Below, one piece after another: positions 45,739-54,606 of a DNA stretch of 64,000 bases. How positions within the stretch are numbered: the stretch's first letter is position 1; every line of letters begins with the position of its first letter. The notes beneath the pieces were generated by a model. The model was not told the DNA's origin, ran no database searches, and saw only the letters and a program-made list of their open reading frames with translations. The stretch is from Pseudarthrobacter sp. NamB4 (GTDB taxonomy: Bacteria > Actinomycetota > Actinomycetes > Actinomycetales > Micrococcaceae). The stretch lies in contig NZ_VAHM01000007.1 in NCBI RefSeq assembly GCF_005796185.1, positions 1-64,000 on the forward strand. Reading direction: 5' to 3'. Position numbers and translations under genes: made by a program.

Positions 45739-45824
45739 CCAGCTTTGATTCTTTTTCTACAAGAGGCAGAATTTCAGGTAGCGGCTCGCGGAGCCGGCGC
45801 AGGAACGACTAAAGGAACCACCAC

Positions 45825-46613
45825 GTGAAGGCACTCTCACAAAAGCGGCGTCACCCACTTGCAGCAATAGCGCTGCTCCTGATGGGGCTCCTCATCACGG
45901 GTGGGCTCTACGCCGCGGCTACCACCGTCAACGAGGCCAAGGCTTCCACCACTTCCTACAGCGCCGACGACGTCGAAGAAGGCGGCAAGCTGTTCGCCGC
46001 CAACTGCGCCACGTGCCACGGCATGGGTGCGAGCGGAAGCGGGGCCGGTCCGTCGCTGGTCGGCGTCGGCGCAGCCGCTGTTGACTTCCAGGTAGGCACC
46101 GGCCGTATGCCGATGCAGATGAACGGTCCCCAGGCCCTTGAGAAGCCGGTGCAGTTCAACGACGAGCAGACCCGCCAGCTGGCAGCGTATGTGGCTTCGC
46201 TGGGCGCAGGCCCGGCAGTTCCTGAAGAAAGCCTGCTGGACGAAGGCGGCGACGCAGCGGCTGGCGGCGAGCTCTTCCGCACCAACTGCGCCATGTGCCA
46301 CAACGCAGCAGCAGCAGGCGGCGCCCTGACGCGCGGCAAGTTCGCGCCCGCCTTGGCAGATGTCTCCGGCAAGCACATTTACGAAGCCATGGTGACCGGG
46401 CCGCAGAACATGCCGGTCTTCAGCGACTCCAACATCACCCCTGAAGGCAAGCGCGACATCATCACCTTCCTCAAGCAGATCGAAACCACCGGCTCGCCCG
46501 GCGGTGCCGACCTTGGATCCTTGGGCCCCGTTGCAGAAGGCCTCTTCGTATGGGTTGCCGGTCTTGGCGTGATCATTGCCTTCACCATTTGGCTGACTTC
46601 CCGGACGTCCTGA
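45825..46613 (+). CDS. qcrC: Cytochrome bc1 complex di-haem cytochrome c subunit QcrC
   Basis: A 262-residue membrane-anchored cytochrome with two c-type haem sites, CATCHG and CAMCHN, replacing a soluble cytochrome c. An N-terminal helix (PLAAIALLLMGLLITGGLYAA) and a C-terminal helix (GLFVWVAGLGVIIAFTIWL) anchor it, leaving the haem domains outside. It passes electrons from the Rieske protein directly to the aa3 oxidase. GTG start with AAGGA upstream. Confidence 0.95.
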   Translation: MKALSQKRRHPLAAIALLLMGLLITGGLYAAATTVNEAKASTTSYSADDVEEGGKLFAANCATCHGMGASGSGAGPSLVGVGAAAVDFQVGTGRMPMQMNGPQALEKPVQFNDEQTRQLAAYVASLGAGPAVPEESLLDEGGDAAAGGELFRTNCAMCHNAAAAGGALTRGKFAPALADVSGKHIYEAMVTGPQNMPVFSDSNITPEGKRDIITFLKQIETTGSPGGADLGSLGPVAEGLFVWVAGLGVIIAFTIWLTSRTS

Positions 46614-46634
46614 CCTCCGCGAATCACCGCACTT

Positions 46635-46652
46635 CTGCTGATCAGTCAGCAG
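46635..46652. repeat. Small inverted repeat between qcrC and qcrA
   Basis: CTGCTGA-TCAG-TCAGCAG is a perfect 7-bp stem with a 4-nt loop in the 97-nt gap. It could tune mRNA processing between the two genes, but nothing more can be said. Confidence 0.4.
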
Positions 46653-46710
46653 CTGGATATTAGAAAACTAACCCGGCAACAGCCGGGACGAGAGAAGGAT
46701 GAGGCGAATT

Positions 46711-47784
46711 ATGGGCAACCATAGTGACGGCAGTCCGAACCACTCGGGCACCGTAGCTACGGCTGGTCAGAATGAGGTGGAGAAATTTCAGGATCCTGGA
46801 ATTCCTCCGCACCGTTTGCGCCTGGCTGACACGGACCCGAAGGCCGCAAAGCGGGCAGAACGGCAGGTCGCCTTACTGTTTGGCATTTCTGTTGTTGGAA
46901 CCCTGATCTTCCTGGTGGCGTACTTCGCCATCGATCTTGGAAGCGGAGAGTCCACCATCGGCACCATCAGGTTGCAGAACATGCTCCTGGGCCTTGGGAC
47001 TGCGTTTGCGATGCTCGGCATCGGCACAGGAATCGTGCACTGGGCCAAGGCCCTGATGCCGGACCACGAAGTCTCCGAAGAGCGGCACGCAATCCGCTAC
47101 GAGGAGGACCGGCAGGCAGCTGTCCGCATCGTCGACGACATTGTTGAGGAGACGGGCATCAAGCGCCGTCCCCTGATCCGTAACACACTGCTGGGTGCGG
47201 TCGCACTCGCTCCGCTGCCCGCCGTCGCAATCTTCGGCGACCTCGGGCCGCGCCCCGACGAGAAGCTTGCCCACACGATGTGGGCTCCCCAGGACGGCAA
47301 GCTTAAGCGCCTTGCCCGCGACCCCGACGGTACGCCCATCAAGGCGGCAGACGTCACCATCGGCTCAGCCTTCCACGTTATTCCTGAAGGACTGAACGAA
47401 CTTCACGAAGGCAAGCTCAACGAGAAGGCAAAAGCTGTTGTCCTGCTGATGCGCCTGGACCCTGAATCGCTGAACCCCTCCCAGGGCCGCGAGGACTGGG
47501 GCTACAACGGCATCGTTGCCTACTCCAAGATCTGCACCCACGTCGGTTGCCCGGTTGCTCTTTACGAGCAGCAGACGCACCACCTGCTGTGCCCGTGCCA
47601 CCAGTCCACCTTCGACCTCACTCAAGAGTGCAAGGTGATCTTCGGCCCCGCCAGCCGGCCCCTCCCCCAGCTGCCCATTGCAGTTGATGACGAGGGCTAC
47701 CTCGTCGCTACCAGCGACTTCAAAGAACCTGTAGGACCGAGTTACTGGGAGCGTGATATGCATGAGCGCAGCGTCAACAGCTGA
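46711..47784 (+). CDS. qcrA: Rieske iron-sulfur protein QcrA of the bc1 complex
   Basis: A 357-residue actinobacterial Rieske protein with three membrane helices, two near residues 60-120 (LLFGISVVGTLIFLVAYFAI, LLGLGTAFAMLGIGTGIVHW) and one before the cluster domain. The 2Fe-2S ligands are in CTHVGCPV and CPCHQSTFDL, with the disulfide Cys residues present. ATG at 46711 is preferred since AGGATGAGG is correctly spaced before it; ATG at 46699 is the alternative. The end overlaps qcrB by 23 bp. Confidence 0.94.
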   Translation: MGNHSDGSPNHSGTVATAGQNEVEKFQDPGIPPHRLRLADTDPKAAKRAERQVALLFGISVVGTLIFLVAYFAIDLGSGESTIGTIRLQNMLLGLGTAFAMLGIGTGIVHWAKALMPDHEVSEERHAIRYEEDRQAAVRIVDDIVEETGIKRRPLIRNTLLGAVALAPLPAVAIFGDLGPRPDEKLAHTMWAPQDGKLKRLARDPDGTPIKAADVTIGSAFHVIPEGLNELHEGKLNEKAKAVVLLMRLDPESLNPSQGREDWGYNGIVAYSKICTHVGCPVALYEQQTHHLLCPCHQSTFDLTQECKVIFGPASRPLPQLPIAVDDEGYLVATSDFKEPVGPSYWERDMHERSVNS

Positions 47785-49432
47785 GCCCGCTTTCGCCGCC
47801 AAAACCAAGGCAGGCCGGTTTACCGACTTCGTCGATTCGCGTGTTGGCGGTTCCGGAATCCTCAGGGAGTTCGGCCGCAAGGTCTTTCCGGACCACTGGT
47901 CCTTTATGTTTGGTGAAGTAGCCCTCTACTCCTTCGTCATCCTGTTGCTGTCCGGAACATTCCTGACATTCTTCTTCGATCCGTCCATGGCGGAAACCCA
48001 CTACGACGGCTCGTATGTTCCCCTCAAGGGCGTGGAGATGTCGGTGGCCTACAACTCGTCGCTGGACATCTCCTTCGATGTCCGCGGCGGCCTCTTCATG
48101 AGGCAGGTACACCACTGGGCAGCCTTGCTGTTCGTGGCTTCCATCGCGGTGCACATGCTGCGCGTGTTCTTCACCGGCGCTTTCCGCCGGCCCCGTGAAA
48201 TGAACTGGGTTGTGGGCGGCGTGCTGCTCATCCTGGCCATGGCTGCCGGCTTCACCGGTTACTCCCTTCCCGATGACCTGCTGTCCGGCAACGGCCTGCG
48301 TATCATCGACGGCGTCATCAAGTCCATCCCGGTCATCGGCACCTACATCTCGTTCTTCCTCTTCGGAGGGGAATTCCCGGGTACGGCCATCATCGGCCGC
48401 CTCTACGTGCTGCACATCCTGCTGGTGCCGGCGTTGATCCTCCTGATGATCGTCCTGCACCTCTTTATGGTGGTTATCCACAAGCACACCCAGTACCCCG
48501 GCCCCGGCCGCAACGACAACAACGTCGTGGGTTACCCGCTCGGCCCCGTCTACGCTGCCAAAGCCGGTGGATTCTTCTTCATCGTCTTCGGTGTCCTGGC
48601 ACTCATGGCAGGCTTCTTCACCATCAACCCGATCTGGAACTACGGTCCCTACGACCCCTCCCCCGTCTCGGCCGGTACCCAGCCCGACTGGTACATCGGT
48701 TTCGTTGACGGCGCCTTGCGCCTGATGCCAGGCACCTTGGGTGACTGGCAGGTAGAGCAGGACTGGTTCGGCTACGTCTTCAGCTTCAACGTCCTGCTGC
48801 CGGCGCTTGTGCCTGCCGGAATCCTGTTCACGGTCATGTTCATGTACCCGTGGATCGAGCGTTGGATCACGAAGGACGACCGCGAGCACCACGTCCTGGA
48901 CCGTCCCCGCAACGCCCCCACCCGTACCGCCATCGGTATGGCCGGTTTCGTTTGGTACTGCGTCATGTGGGCAGCTGCAGGCTCCGACCTCATCGCTACG
49001 CACTTCAGCGTATCCCTGAACGACGTGACCTACTGGTTGCGGGCACTGTTCTTCATCGGTCCGATCATCGCGTTCATCGTCACCAAGCGTGTGGCACTGG
49101 CCCTTCAGCGCAAGGATCGGGAGATCGCACTGCACGGACGGGAAACGGGCCGCATTGTCCGACTCCCGCACGGCGAGTTCATCGAGGTGCACGCACCGCT
49201 CGACGAATACAAGCGTTACAAGCTGGTGGGCTTCGAATCCCCCGAGGTTCTCCCCGCCATGCCGAACGAACACGGTGTGGTGACGCGCAAGGAAAAGCGC
49301 CGTGCGTTCCTTTCCAAGTGGTTCTTCGAGGACCGCGTTGCCCCCGCCACCCCCGCTGAGCTGGAAGCTGCCCACGGCCACGGCCATGCAGCAGTTGAGG
49401 CGCCGGAGGAAGCAAAGAGCCTGTCCCACTAG
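47762..49432 (+). CDS. qcrB: Cytochrome b subunit QcrB of the bc1 complex
   Basis: A 556-residue polytopic cytochrome b, longer than mitochondrial cytochrome b because of the actinobacterial C-terminal extension. The haem ligands lie in VRGGLFMRQVHHWAALLFVASIAVHMLRVFF and LLMIVLHLFMVVIHKH. The quinol-site motif appears as PDWYIGFVDGALRLMPG. The His-rich C-terminal tail (AAHGHGHAAVEAPEEA) is notable. A terminator follows. Confidence 0.95.
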   Translation: MSAASTAEPAFAAKTKAGRFTDFVDSRVGGSGILREFGRKVFPDHWSFMFGEVALYSFVILLLSGTFLTFFFDPSMAETHYDGSYVPLKGVEMSVAYNSSLDISFDVRGGLFMRQVHHWAALLFVASIAVHMLRVFFTGAFRRPREMNWVVGGVLLILAMAAGFTGYSLPDDLLSGNGLRIIDGVIKSIPVIGTYISFFLFGGEFPGTAIIGRLYVLHILLVPALILLMIVLHLFMVVIHKHTQYPGPGRNDNNVVGYPLGPVYAAKAGGFFFIVFGVLALMAGFFTINPIWNYGPYDPSPVSAGTQPDWYIGFVDGALRLMPGTLGDWQVEQDWFGYVFSFNVLLPALVPAGILFTVMFMYPWIERWITKDDREHHVLDRPRNAPTRTAIGMAGFVWYCVMWAAAGSDLIATHFSVSLNDVTYWLRALFFIGPIIAFIVTKRVALALQRKDREIALHGRETGRIVRLPHGEFIEVHAPLDEYKRYKLVGFESPEVLPAMPNEHGVVTRKEKRRAFLSKWFFEDRVAPATPAELEAAHGHGHAAVEAPEEAKSLSH

Positions 49433-49444
49433 GCTTTAGAGCGT

Positions 49445-49485
49445 ACACAGGAAGGCCCGGTCCATCGGACCGGGCCTTCCTGTGT
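49445..49485 (+). terminator. Terminator of the ctaE-qcrCAB operon
   Basis: A 19-bp perfect stem (arms 49445-49463 and 49467-49485) with loop ATC lies 12 nt after the qcrB stop. A T run follows at 49494-49499. Confidence 0.88.
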
Positions 49486-49546
49486 GCGTAGCGTTTTTTG
49501 AACTGCATTAGAGCCGGATCGCTGCTCAACAGGCAGCGGCTGAAGT

Positions 49547-50317
49547 TCAGTGGTTGCGCGCCCTGCGTGCCCCCGGCCGCTGCAGCGGCACCCACAGTTT
49601 GTATCTGTCTGCCCGGTAGTACGACACGGAATAGTCCACCATCGCCCGTGCAACAAAGGCGTGGCGCTGAATCTTCAACAGCGGTGAGCCCACCTCCACA
49701 TTCAGCAGCCGCGCGGTGGACGGGGACGCTGCAGTGGCCTCAATCATGTCCTCGCCCCATTCCATCACCAGCCCGAACTGCTCGCTGAGAACGTTGTACA
49801 GGGACGTTGGGGGTTCACCATCAAGCAGGCCCGGCACGCGATGGGCGGGAATGAAGTTTTCGTCAACGCTCATGGGTTCACCGTCGGCCAGCAGCAGGCG
49901 CCGGAAACGCACCAGGGGTGTCCCCTCGTCCAGCTGCAGTTCGCGGGCCAAAAAGGCACTGGCGCCAATCTGCTCAAAGCTAAGGACCTTCGCGGCTGGG
50001 ACCATCCCGCGGCGCTGCATTTCCTCACTGTAGGAAGTGAGCTTTACCTGCAGATCCAGCTTTGGCCGGCGGACGAAGGTGCCGAGGCCTACGACCCGCT
50101 CAATTACCTCTTCACCGACCAGGGCATCAATCGCCTGACGCACTGTCATCCGGGCAAGGCCGAAACGTTCGGCGAGATCACGTTCCGAAGGCAGAGCCGA
50201 CCCCGGCGGGCACGACTCTGCGATGTAGGAACGTAGTAGCTCGCGCAGCTGGATATAGATGGCTACGCCGCTTGCGCGGTCGATATCGCCAGTAATGGCT
50301 GCGGCACTAGCAGCCAT
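49547..50317 (-). CDS. GntR/HutC family regulator, DasR-like
   Basis: A 256-residue repressor. The winged helix-turn-helix LPSERDLAERFGLARMTVRQAIDALV is at residues 42-67. The UTRA/HutC effector domain starts at VKLTSYSEEMQRRGMVPAAK and includes PLVRFRRLLLADGEPMSVDENFIP and SLYNVLSEQFGLVMEWGEDMIEA. In family members this domain binds phosphosugars such as glucosamine-6-phosphate. The divergent gene is HPr and the intergenic region has a dre-like palindrome, pointing to control of PTS/amino-sugar uptake. GGAGAG precedes the ATG. Confidence 0.88.
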   Translation of the reverse strand: MAASAAAITGDIDRASGVAIYIQLRELLRSYIAESCPPGSALPSERDLAERFGLARMTVRQAIDALVGEEVIERVVGLGTFVRRPKLDLQVKLTSYSEEMQRRGMVPAAKVLSFEQIGASAFLARELQLDEGTPLVRFRRLLLADGEPMSVDENFIPAHRVPGLLDGEPPTSLYNVLSEQFGLVMEWGEDMIEATAASPSTARLLNVEVGSPLLKIQRHAFVARAMVDYSVSYYRADRYKLWVPLQRPGARRARNH

Positions 50318-50362
50318 GGGTCATCTCTCCTGCTTCCAAGTCCACACCTAAATTTTAGTGCA

Positions 50363-50372
50363 GGTCTAGACC
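50363..50372. promoter_or_regulatory. dre-like operator between the GntR and HPr genes
   Basis: GGTCTAGACC is a perfect palindrome in the intergenic region. It equals the core of the DasR-responsive element described in Streptomyces (TGGTCTAGACCA). It probably lets the GntR protein control itself and the HPr gene. Confidence 0.65.
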
Positions 50373-50479
50373 ACGTTCTCTCCCCCACAGCCCGTTTGGC
50401 GGGGCAGTAGGCCGGGCGGCTATATTTGTCAGGAAAATTTGAACCGGCGGTTGGGGGCCGTCGCCATGAAGGAGTCGCT

Positions 50480-50773
50480 TTGCCAACACACAAGGCCGTG
50501 GTCACAGCAGCCATCGGGCTGCACGCACGACCTGCCGCCGTCTTCGTACGGGCTGTCAACGAGACCGGACTGCCGGTCACCATTACCAAGGAAGGCAGCG
50601 GGGGTGTCGACGCCGGGTCCCTGCTGCAGGTGATGACGGCTGATTTCCCCCAGGGCTGCGAAGTGGAACTGGGAATCAGCGAAGCGGCCCTGAACGGCCA
50701 CCTAAGCCGCGAGAAAGCCGAAGAAGCCCTCCGGTCGCTTGGCGACCTTTTGGAGTCACAAGGCACGGTCTAG
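50480..50773 (+). CDS. ptsH: HPr phosphocarrier protein of the PTS
   Basis: A 97-residue HPr. The phosphorylated His15 is in GLHARPAAVFVRAV; the Ser46-equivalent region reads VDAGSLLQVMTADFPQG. It passes phosphate from enzyme I to sugar-specific EIIA. The start is TTG at 50480, supported by GAAGGAG 5 nt upstream; upstream in-frame codons cross the promoter. No ptsI or crr is nearby. Confidence 0.93.
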   Translation: MPTHKAVVTAAIGLHARPAAVFVRAVNETGLPVTITKEGSGGVDAGSLLQVMTADFPQGCEVELGISEAALNGHLSREKAEEALRSLGDLLESQGTV

Positions 50774-50791
50774 CCGCTGCCCTGCGGACAT

Positions 50792-50835
50792 AACGACGTC
50801 GGGCCCCACCAAATCTGGTGGGGCCCGACGTCGTT
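50792..50835. terminator. Bidirectional terminator between ptsH and ctaF
   Basis: A perfect 20-bp stem (arms 50792-50811 and 50816-50835) with a 4-nt loop separates the two convergent genes. It is GC-rich with A/T-rich flanks on either side. Confidence 0.92.
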
Positions 50836-50857
50836 TATATAGATATGTGTTGCTCTT

Positions 50858-51259
50858 CTAGTGCGCGTGGTCTCCGCGGCTGTATTCGTACACCCAGCCC
50901 ACAAGGGCAACGACTGCCAGGCCGGCAGCGATGTACACGATCCAGAACCCTACGGCGAGGCCCAGGAAGCCTGTGGCGCAGGAGATGCCGAGGACCAGCG
51001 GCCACCAGCTCCAGGGGCTGAAGTGTCCCTGCTCACCGGCGCCCTCGTGGATTTCAGCGTCGCTGCGGTCCTCGGGACGCAGGCCGACGCGTTTCCCGGT
51101 GAAGCCGAGGTATCCCCCGATCATGCCGGCCAGGCCGCCAACGAGCAGGATCCCGAGGATGCCTACCCATTCACCCCAGTTGGTGAGGAACCCGTAAATC
51201 AGGGAGACGGGAACGAAGAAGAAAACTCCTGCACCAAAGATCCAAGATTCAATTTTCAT
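50858..51259 (-). CDS. ctaF: Cytochrome c oxidase subunit IV, actinobacterial type
   Basis: A 133-residue four-helix subunit specific to actinobacterial aa3 oxidases: ESWIFGAGVFFFVPVSLIYGFLTNWGEWVGILGILLVGGLAGMIGGYLGFTG, a polar loop, then SPWSWWPLVLGISCATGFLGLAVGFWIVYIA. It starts 2 nt after the ctaD stop and is the last gene of ctaC-ctaD-ctaF. Confidence 0.93.
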   Translation of the reverse strand: MKIESWIFGAGVFFFVPVSLIYGFLTNWGEWVGILGILLVGGLAGMIGGYLGFTGKRVGLRPEDRSDAEIHEGAGEQGHFSPWSWWPLVLGISCATGFLGLAVGFWIVYIAAGLAVVALVGWVYEYSRGDHAH

Positions 51260-51261
51260 CG

Positions 51262-52983
51262 TCAGTTGTCCTTCTGGTCGGCGTTTCCGAGTACCTGGGC
51301 TGCAGGAGCCGGTGACTCAACGGTGTGTACCTGGCGCAGTTCAGGGTGGTGCAGGTCCAGCGCGGGACGCTCCGAACGGATTCGGGGCAGCGAGGTGAAG
51401 TTGTGTCGCGGCGGCGGGCAGGACGTAGCCCACTCCAGGGAAGCTCCGAAGCCCCACGGGTCATCCACCTGGACCTTTTCAGCACTGCGCCACGTGACGT
51501 ACACGTTCCAGAAGAACGGGATCAGCGAAGCGCCCAGGACGAACGATGCGACAGTGGAGAACTGGTTCATCCAGGTGAAGTTATCTTCCACGAGGTAGTC
51601 CGCGTACCGGCGCGGCATGCCCTCGACGCCCAGCCAGTGCTGGATCAGGAAGGTGCCGTGAAAGCCCAGGAAGAGCAGCCAGAAGTGGATCTTGCCCAGA
51701 CGCTCGTTCAGCATCTTTCCGGTGAACTTGGGCCACCAGAAGTAGAACCCGGCGAACATTGCGAACACTACGGTGCCGAACACCACGTAGTGGAAGTGTG
51801 CCACCACGAAGTAGGAATCGGAGACGTGGAAGTCCAGCGGGGGCGAGGCCAAAATGATGCCGGTCAGGCCGCCGAAGAGGAACGTGATCAGGAAGCCGAT
51901 GCTCCACAGCATGGGGGTTTCAAAGGTCAGCGACCCGCGCCACATGGTGCCGATCCAGTTGAAGAACTTCACGCCCGTGGGCACTGCGATCAGCATGGTC
52001 ATGAAGGCGAAGAACGGCAGCAGCACAGCCCCGGTGACGTACATGTGGTGCGCCCACACCGTCACGGACAGGGCGGCGATGGCGATGGTGGCGTAGACCA
52101 GGCCTTTGTAGCCGAAGATCGGCTTGCGGCTGAACACCGGGAAAATCTCGGACACGATGCCGAAGAACGGCAGGGCGATGATGTACACCTCGGGGTGGCC
52201 GAAGAACCAGAACAGGTGCTGCCAGAGGACCGCACCGCCGTTCTCCGGGTCGAAGATGTGCGCACCGAAGCGGCGGTCAGCCCCGAGCGCGAACAGTGCG
52301 GCGGCCAGCGGCGGGAAGGCCATGAGCACCAGGATTGCGGTGACCAGGGTGTTCCAGGTGAAGATCGGCATCCGCCACATGGTCATGCCGGGAGCACGCA
52401 TGCAGATGATGGTGGTGATGAAGTTGACCGCACCCAGGATGGTCCCGAAGCCGGAAAGCGCGAGGCCGAAGACCCAGAGGTCACCACCGATGCCGGGGCT
52501 GAAGGTGGTGTTGGACAGCGGCGCGTAGGCGAACCATCCAAAGGATGCAGCACCCTGCGGGGTGATGAAGCCGGATACGGCGATGGTGGAGCCGAACAGG
52601 AAGAACCAGAACGCCAGGGCGTTCAGTCGCGGGAAGGCGACATCCGGAGCGCCGATCTGCAGAGGCATGATGACATTCGCGAAGCCGGCAAACAGCGGGG
52701 TGGCGAACATCAGCAGCATCACGGTGCCATGCATGGTGAACAGCTGGTTGTACTGCTCCTTGGTCTGCAGGATCTGCATGCCGGGCTCAAAGAGTTCGGC
52801 ACGGATGAGCAGCGCCATGACGCCGCCCAGGCAGAAGAACACGAAGGACGCGATCAGGTACATGTACCCGATGGTCTTGTGGTCGGTGGAGGTGATCCAG
52901 TTGACGACGATGCGCCCCTTGGATTTCGGAACCACGGGAGCCGCCAGGACTCCGGTGGGTGCGGATTGAGTGTACGTAGCCAC
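51262..52983 (-). CDS. ctaD: Cytochrome c oxidase subunit I
   Basis: A 573-residue, 12-helix catalytic subunit of the aa3 oxidase. The haem a ligand lies near [14 protein letters not shown]; the binuclear centre and K-channel region is [23 protein letters not shown]; the CuB His pair is in [10 protein letters not shown]; and the haem a/a3 His pair is in [13 protein letters not shown]. The conserved EV in GHPEVY marks the D-channel Glu. The C-terminal tail continues to DNADQKDN-like sequence. A ribosome binding site (AAGGGGAG) precedes the ATG. Confidence 0.96.
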   Translation of the reverse strand: MATYTQSAPTGVLAAPVVPKSKGRIVVNWITSTDHKTIGYMYLIASFVFFCLGGVMALLIRAELFEPGMQILQTKEQYNQLFTMHGTVMLLMFATPLFAGFANVIMPLQIGAPDVAFPRLNALAFWFFLFGSTIAVSGFITPQGAASFGWFAYAPLSNTTFSPGIGGDLWVFGLALSGFGTILGAVNFITTIICMRAPGMTMWRMPIFTWNTLVTAILVLMAFPPLAAALFALGADRRFGAHIFDPENGGAVLWQHLFWFFGHPEVYIIALPFFGIVSEIFPVFSRKPIFGYKGLVYATIAIAALSVTVWAHHMYVTGAVLLPFFAFMTMLIAVPTGVKFFNWIGTMWRGSLTFETPMLWSIGFLITFLFGGLTGIILASPPLDFHVSDSYFVVAHFHYVVFGTVVFAMFAGFYFWWPKFTGKMLNERLGKIHFWLLFLGFHGTFLIQHWLGVEGMPRRYADYLVEDNFTWMNQFSTVASFVLGASLIPFFWNVYVTWRSAEKVQVDDPWGFGASLEWATSCPPPRHNFTSLPRIRSERPALDLHHPELRQVHTVESPAPAAQVLGNADQKDN

Positions 52984-52993
52984 GTCGCTCCCC

Positions 52994-53866
52994 TTACTTA
53001 ATGTCGTTCACGTTCGGGTTGCGGTCGTACTCCACGCCGAGCAGACCCGTGTTGCCTGCTTCGCGCAGATCGTCCATGTGTGCCTGGAATTCATCTTCCG
53101 ACACCACCTTGACGCGGAACAGCATTTCGGAGTGGTACTCGCCGCAGAGTTCGGCACACTTGCCGTCGTAGGTGCCCTCTTTAGTGGGGGTGAACCTGAT
53201 GTAGTTGGTCTTGCCCGGGATCATGTCGCGCTTTTGAAGGAAAGCCGGAACCCAGAAGGAGTGGATGACGTCGCGTGCGTTGAGCTCGAGGTCAACGGAC
53301 CTGTTCACCGGCAGGTACAACGTCGGCATCTGTTCCTTGTCGATGGTGTTGCCGGTCAGGTTGGTCTGAACGCCTGCCTCGTGGACGTCCTCTTCGATGA
53401 CGTCGCCTGCTTTGTAGTTGAAGTCCCAGGCCCACTGCTTGCCGCGGACGTCCACAACGACGTCGGCAGGCTGGGACCGGTCATCGATCGCCTGCTGGTC
53501 GCGGTCGGTGAAGTAGAAGAACACCAACACCATGAACAGCGGGATGGTCAGGTAGAAGACTTCCAGCGGGAGGTTAAAGCTGGTCTGCCGCGGGAACCCG
53601 ACGGTGCCCTTGCGGCGACGGTAGGCAACCAGGCACCAGACGATCAGGCCCCAGGTAATGATGCCCACAACCAGGGCGGCAATCCATGAGTTGACCCAGA
53701 GGTCCATGATGCGGTCGGTGTTGCTGGTGGTGCCGCGTTCAGTGGGCAGCCACCCCTTCTCTACCTCTGGCGAACATCCGGTCAAAACCAACGCGCCGGC
53801 GATTGCCAAGCTTGAGATCGTGGTGATCGTTTTGCGTCGGCTGCCGGTTCGGTTCTGCGAACTCAC
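52994..53866 (-). CDS. ctaC: Cytochrome c oxidase subunit II
   Basis: A 290-residue lipoprotein: signal [14 protein letters not shown] with a lipobox Cys, two membrane helices ([21 protein letters not shown] and [17 protein letters not shown]), and the CuA domain with [12 protein letters not shown] carrying the Cys, Glu, His and Met ligands. It receives electrons from QcrC. GTG start with GGAAGGG upstream. It leads the ctaC-ctaD-ctaF operon. Confidence 0.95.
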   Translation of the reverse strand: MSSQNRTGSRRKTITTISSLAIAGALVLTGCSPEVEKGWLPTERGTTSNTDRIMDLWVNSWIAALVVGIITWGLIVWCLVAYRRRKGTVGFPRQTSFNLPLEVFYLTIPLFMVLVFFYFTDRDQQAIDDRSQPADVVVDVRGKQWAWDFNYKAGDVIEEDVHEAGVQTNLTGNTIDKEQMPTLYLPVNRSVDLELNARDVIHSFWVPAFLQKRDMIPGKTNYIRFTPTKEGTYDGKCAELCGEYHSEMLFRVKVVSEDEFQAHMDDLREAGNTGLLGVEYDRNPNVNDIK

Positions 53867-53984
53867 AGACGGCCCTTCCTACTTGTTGCTGTTGTCCGGG
53901 CAGACTTGGCCGCCCCGGGCACACGAAAAGTTTTACTACTCGGTGTAGAGCTTACCGCTCCGCCGGGCGTTTCGCCCACATGTC

Positions 53985-54030
53985 GGCGCCGTGCCCCCTT
54001 GCCGTTGTTTTCGGCAGGTGGCACGGCGCC
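53985..54030 (-). terminator. Stem-loop downstream of the ErpA-like gene
   Basis: An 11-bp perfect stem GGCGCCGTGCC (53985-53995) pairs with 54020-54030 and encloses a smaller TGCCG/CGGCA stem. It lies 23 nt after the minus-strand gene stop. There is no clean T run, so termination is likely but not certain. Confidence 0.5.
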
Positions 54031-54052
54031 GGCACCGGGCGAAATAACCGGG

Positions 54053-54442
54053 TTAGTGGAACGAGTCCCCGCACGCGCAGGAGCCCCCGGCGTTCGGGTT
54101 GTCAATGGTGAAGCCCTGCTTGGCGATGGTGTCTTCGAAATCGATGCTGGCGCCGCTGAGGTACGGCACACTCATCTTGTCCACCACAACTTCAACGCCG
54201 TCGAAGTCACGGACTGCGTCTCCGTCCAGGAGCCGCTCATCGAAGTAAAGCTGGTAGATCAGCCCCGAGCAGCCGCCGGGCTGCACGGCAACCCTGAGGC
54301 GCAGATCGGTACGGCCTTCCTGTTCGAGAAGACTGCGTACCTTGCCTGCTGCGACGTCGGTCAGATTGACCTCGTGGACGGGCAGTTCATCACTGGCCGT
54401 ACTGGTGGTACCGGTGCTGTTCTCATTGGTAGCGGTGCTCAT
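54053..54442 (-). CDS. erpA: Iron-sulfur cluster insertion protein, HesB/IscA/ErpA type
   Basis: A 129-residue A-type carrier that delivers Fe-S clusters to apoproteins. The three ligand Cys are in QPGGCSGLIYQLYFD and GGSCACGDSFH. An N-terminal Ser/Thr-rich stretch of about 25 residues precedes the domain. In mycobacteria the homologue lies close to the ctaC genes, as here. AAGAAGG precedes the ATG. Confidence 0.92.
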   Translation of the reverse strand: MSTATNENSTGTTSTASDELPVHEVNLTDVAAGKVRSLLEQEGRTDLRLRVAVQPGGCSGLIYQLYFDERLLDGDAVRDFDGVEVVVDKMSVPYLSGASIDFEDTIAKQGFTIDNPNAGGSCACGDSFH

Positions 54443-54606
54443 TGGCCTACCTTCTTAGGACGGTCTGGCGGCTCCGCGCTGGCGGTGCCTGCCCCTACGG
54501 ATACGGTATGGGCTATAGCTACATGCTACGCGGGGCGCACCTGTAGCTCTAACTCCAGACGTAACCATGTACGCATCCCGGTTGTTCCCTCCGGACTCCC
54601 TTTCCC

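Noticed and set aside
47774..49429. A 551-codon minus-strand frame opposite qcrB
   Set aside because: Antisense to a clear cytochrome b gene. It is full of His/Asp/Glu/Gly runs typical of reverse reading.
51325..53001. A 558-codon plus-strand frame opposite ctaD
   Set aside because: Same reason: ctaD is unambiguous on the minus strand and the plus frame has no domain.
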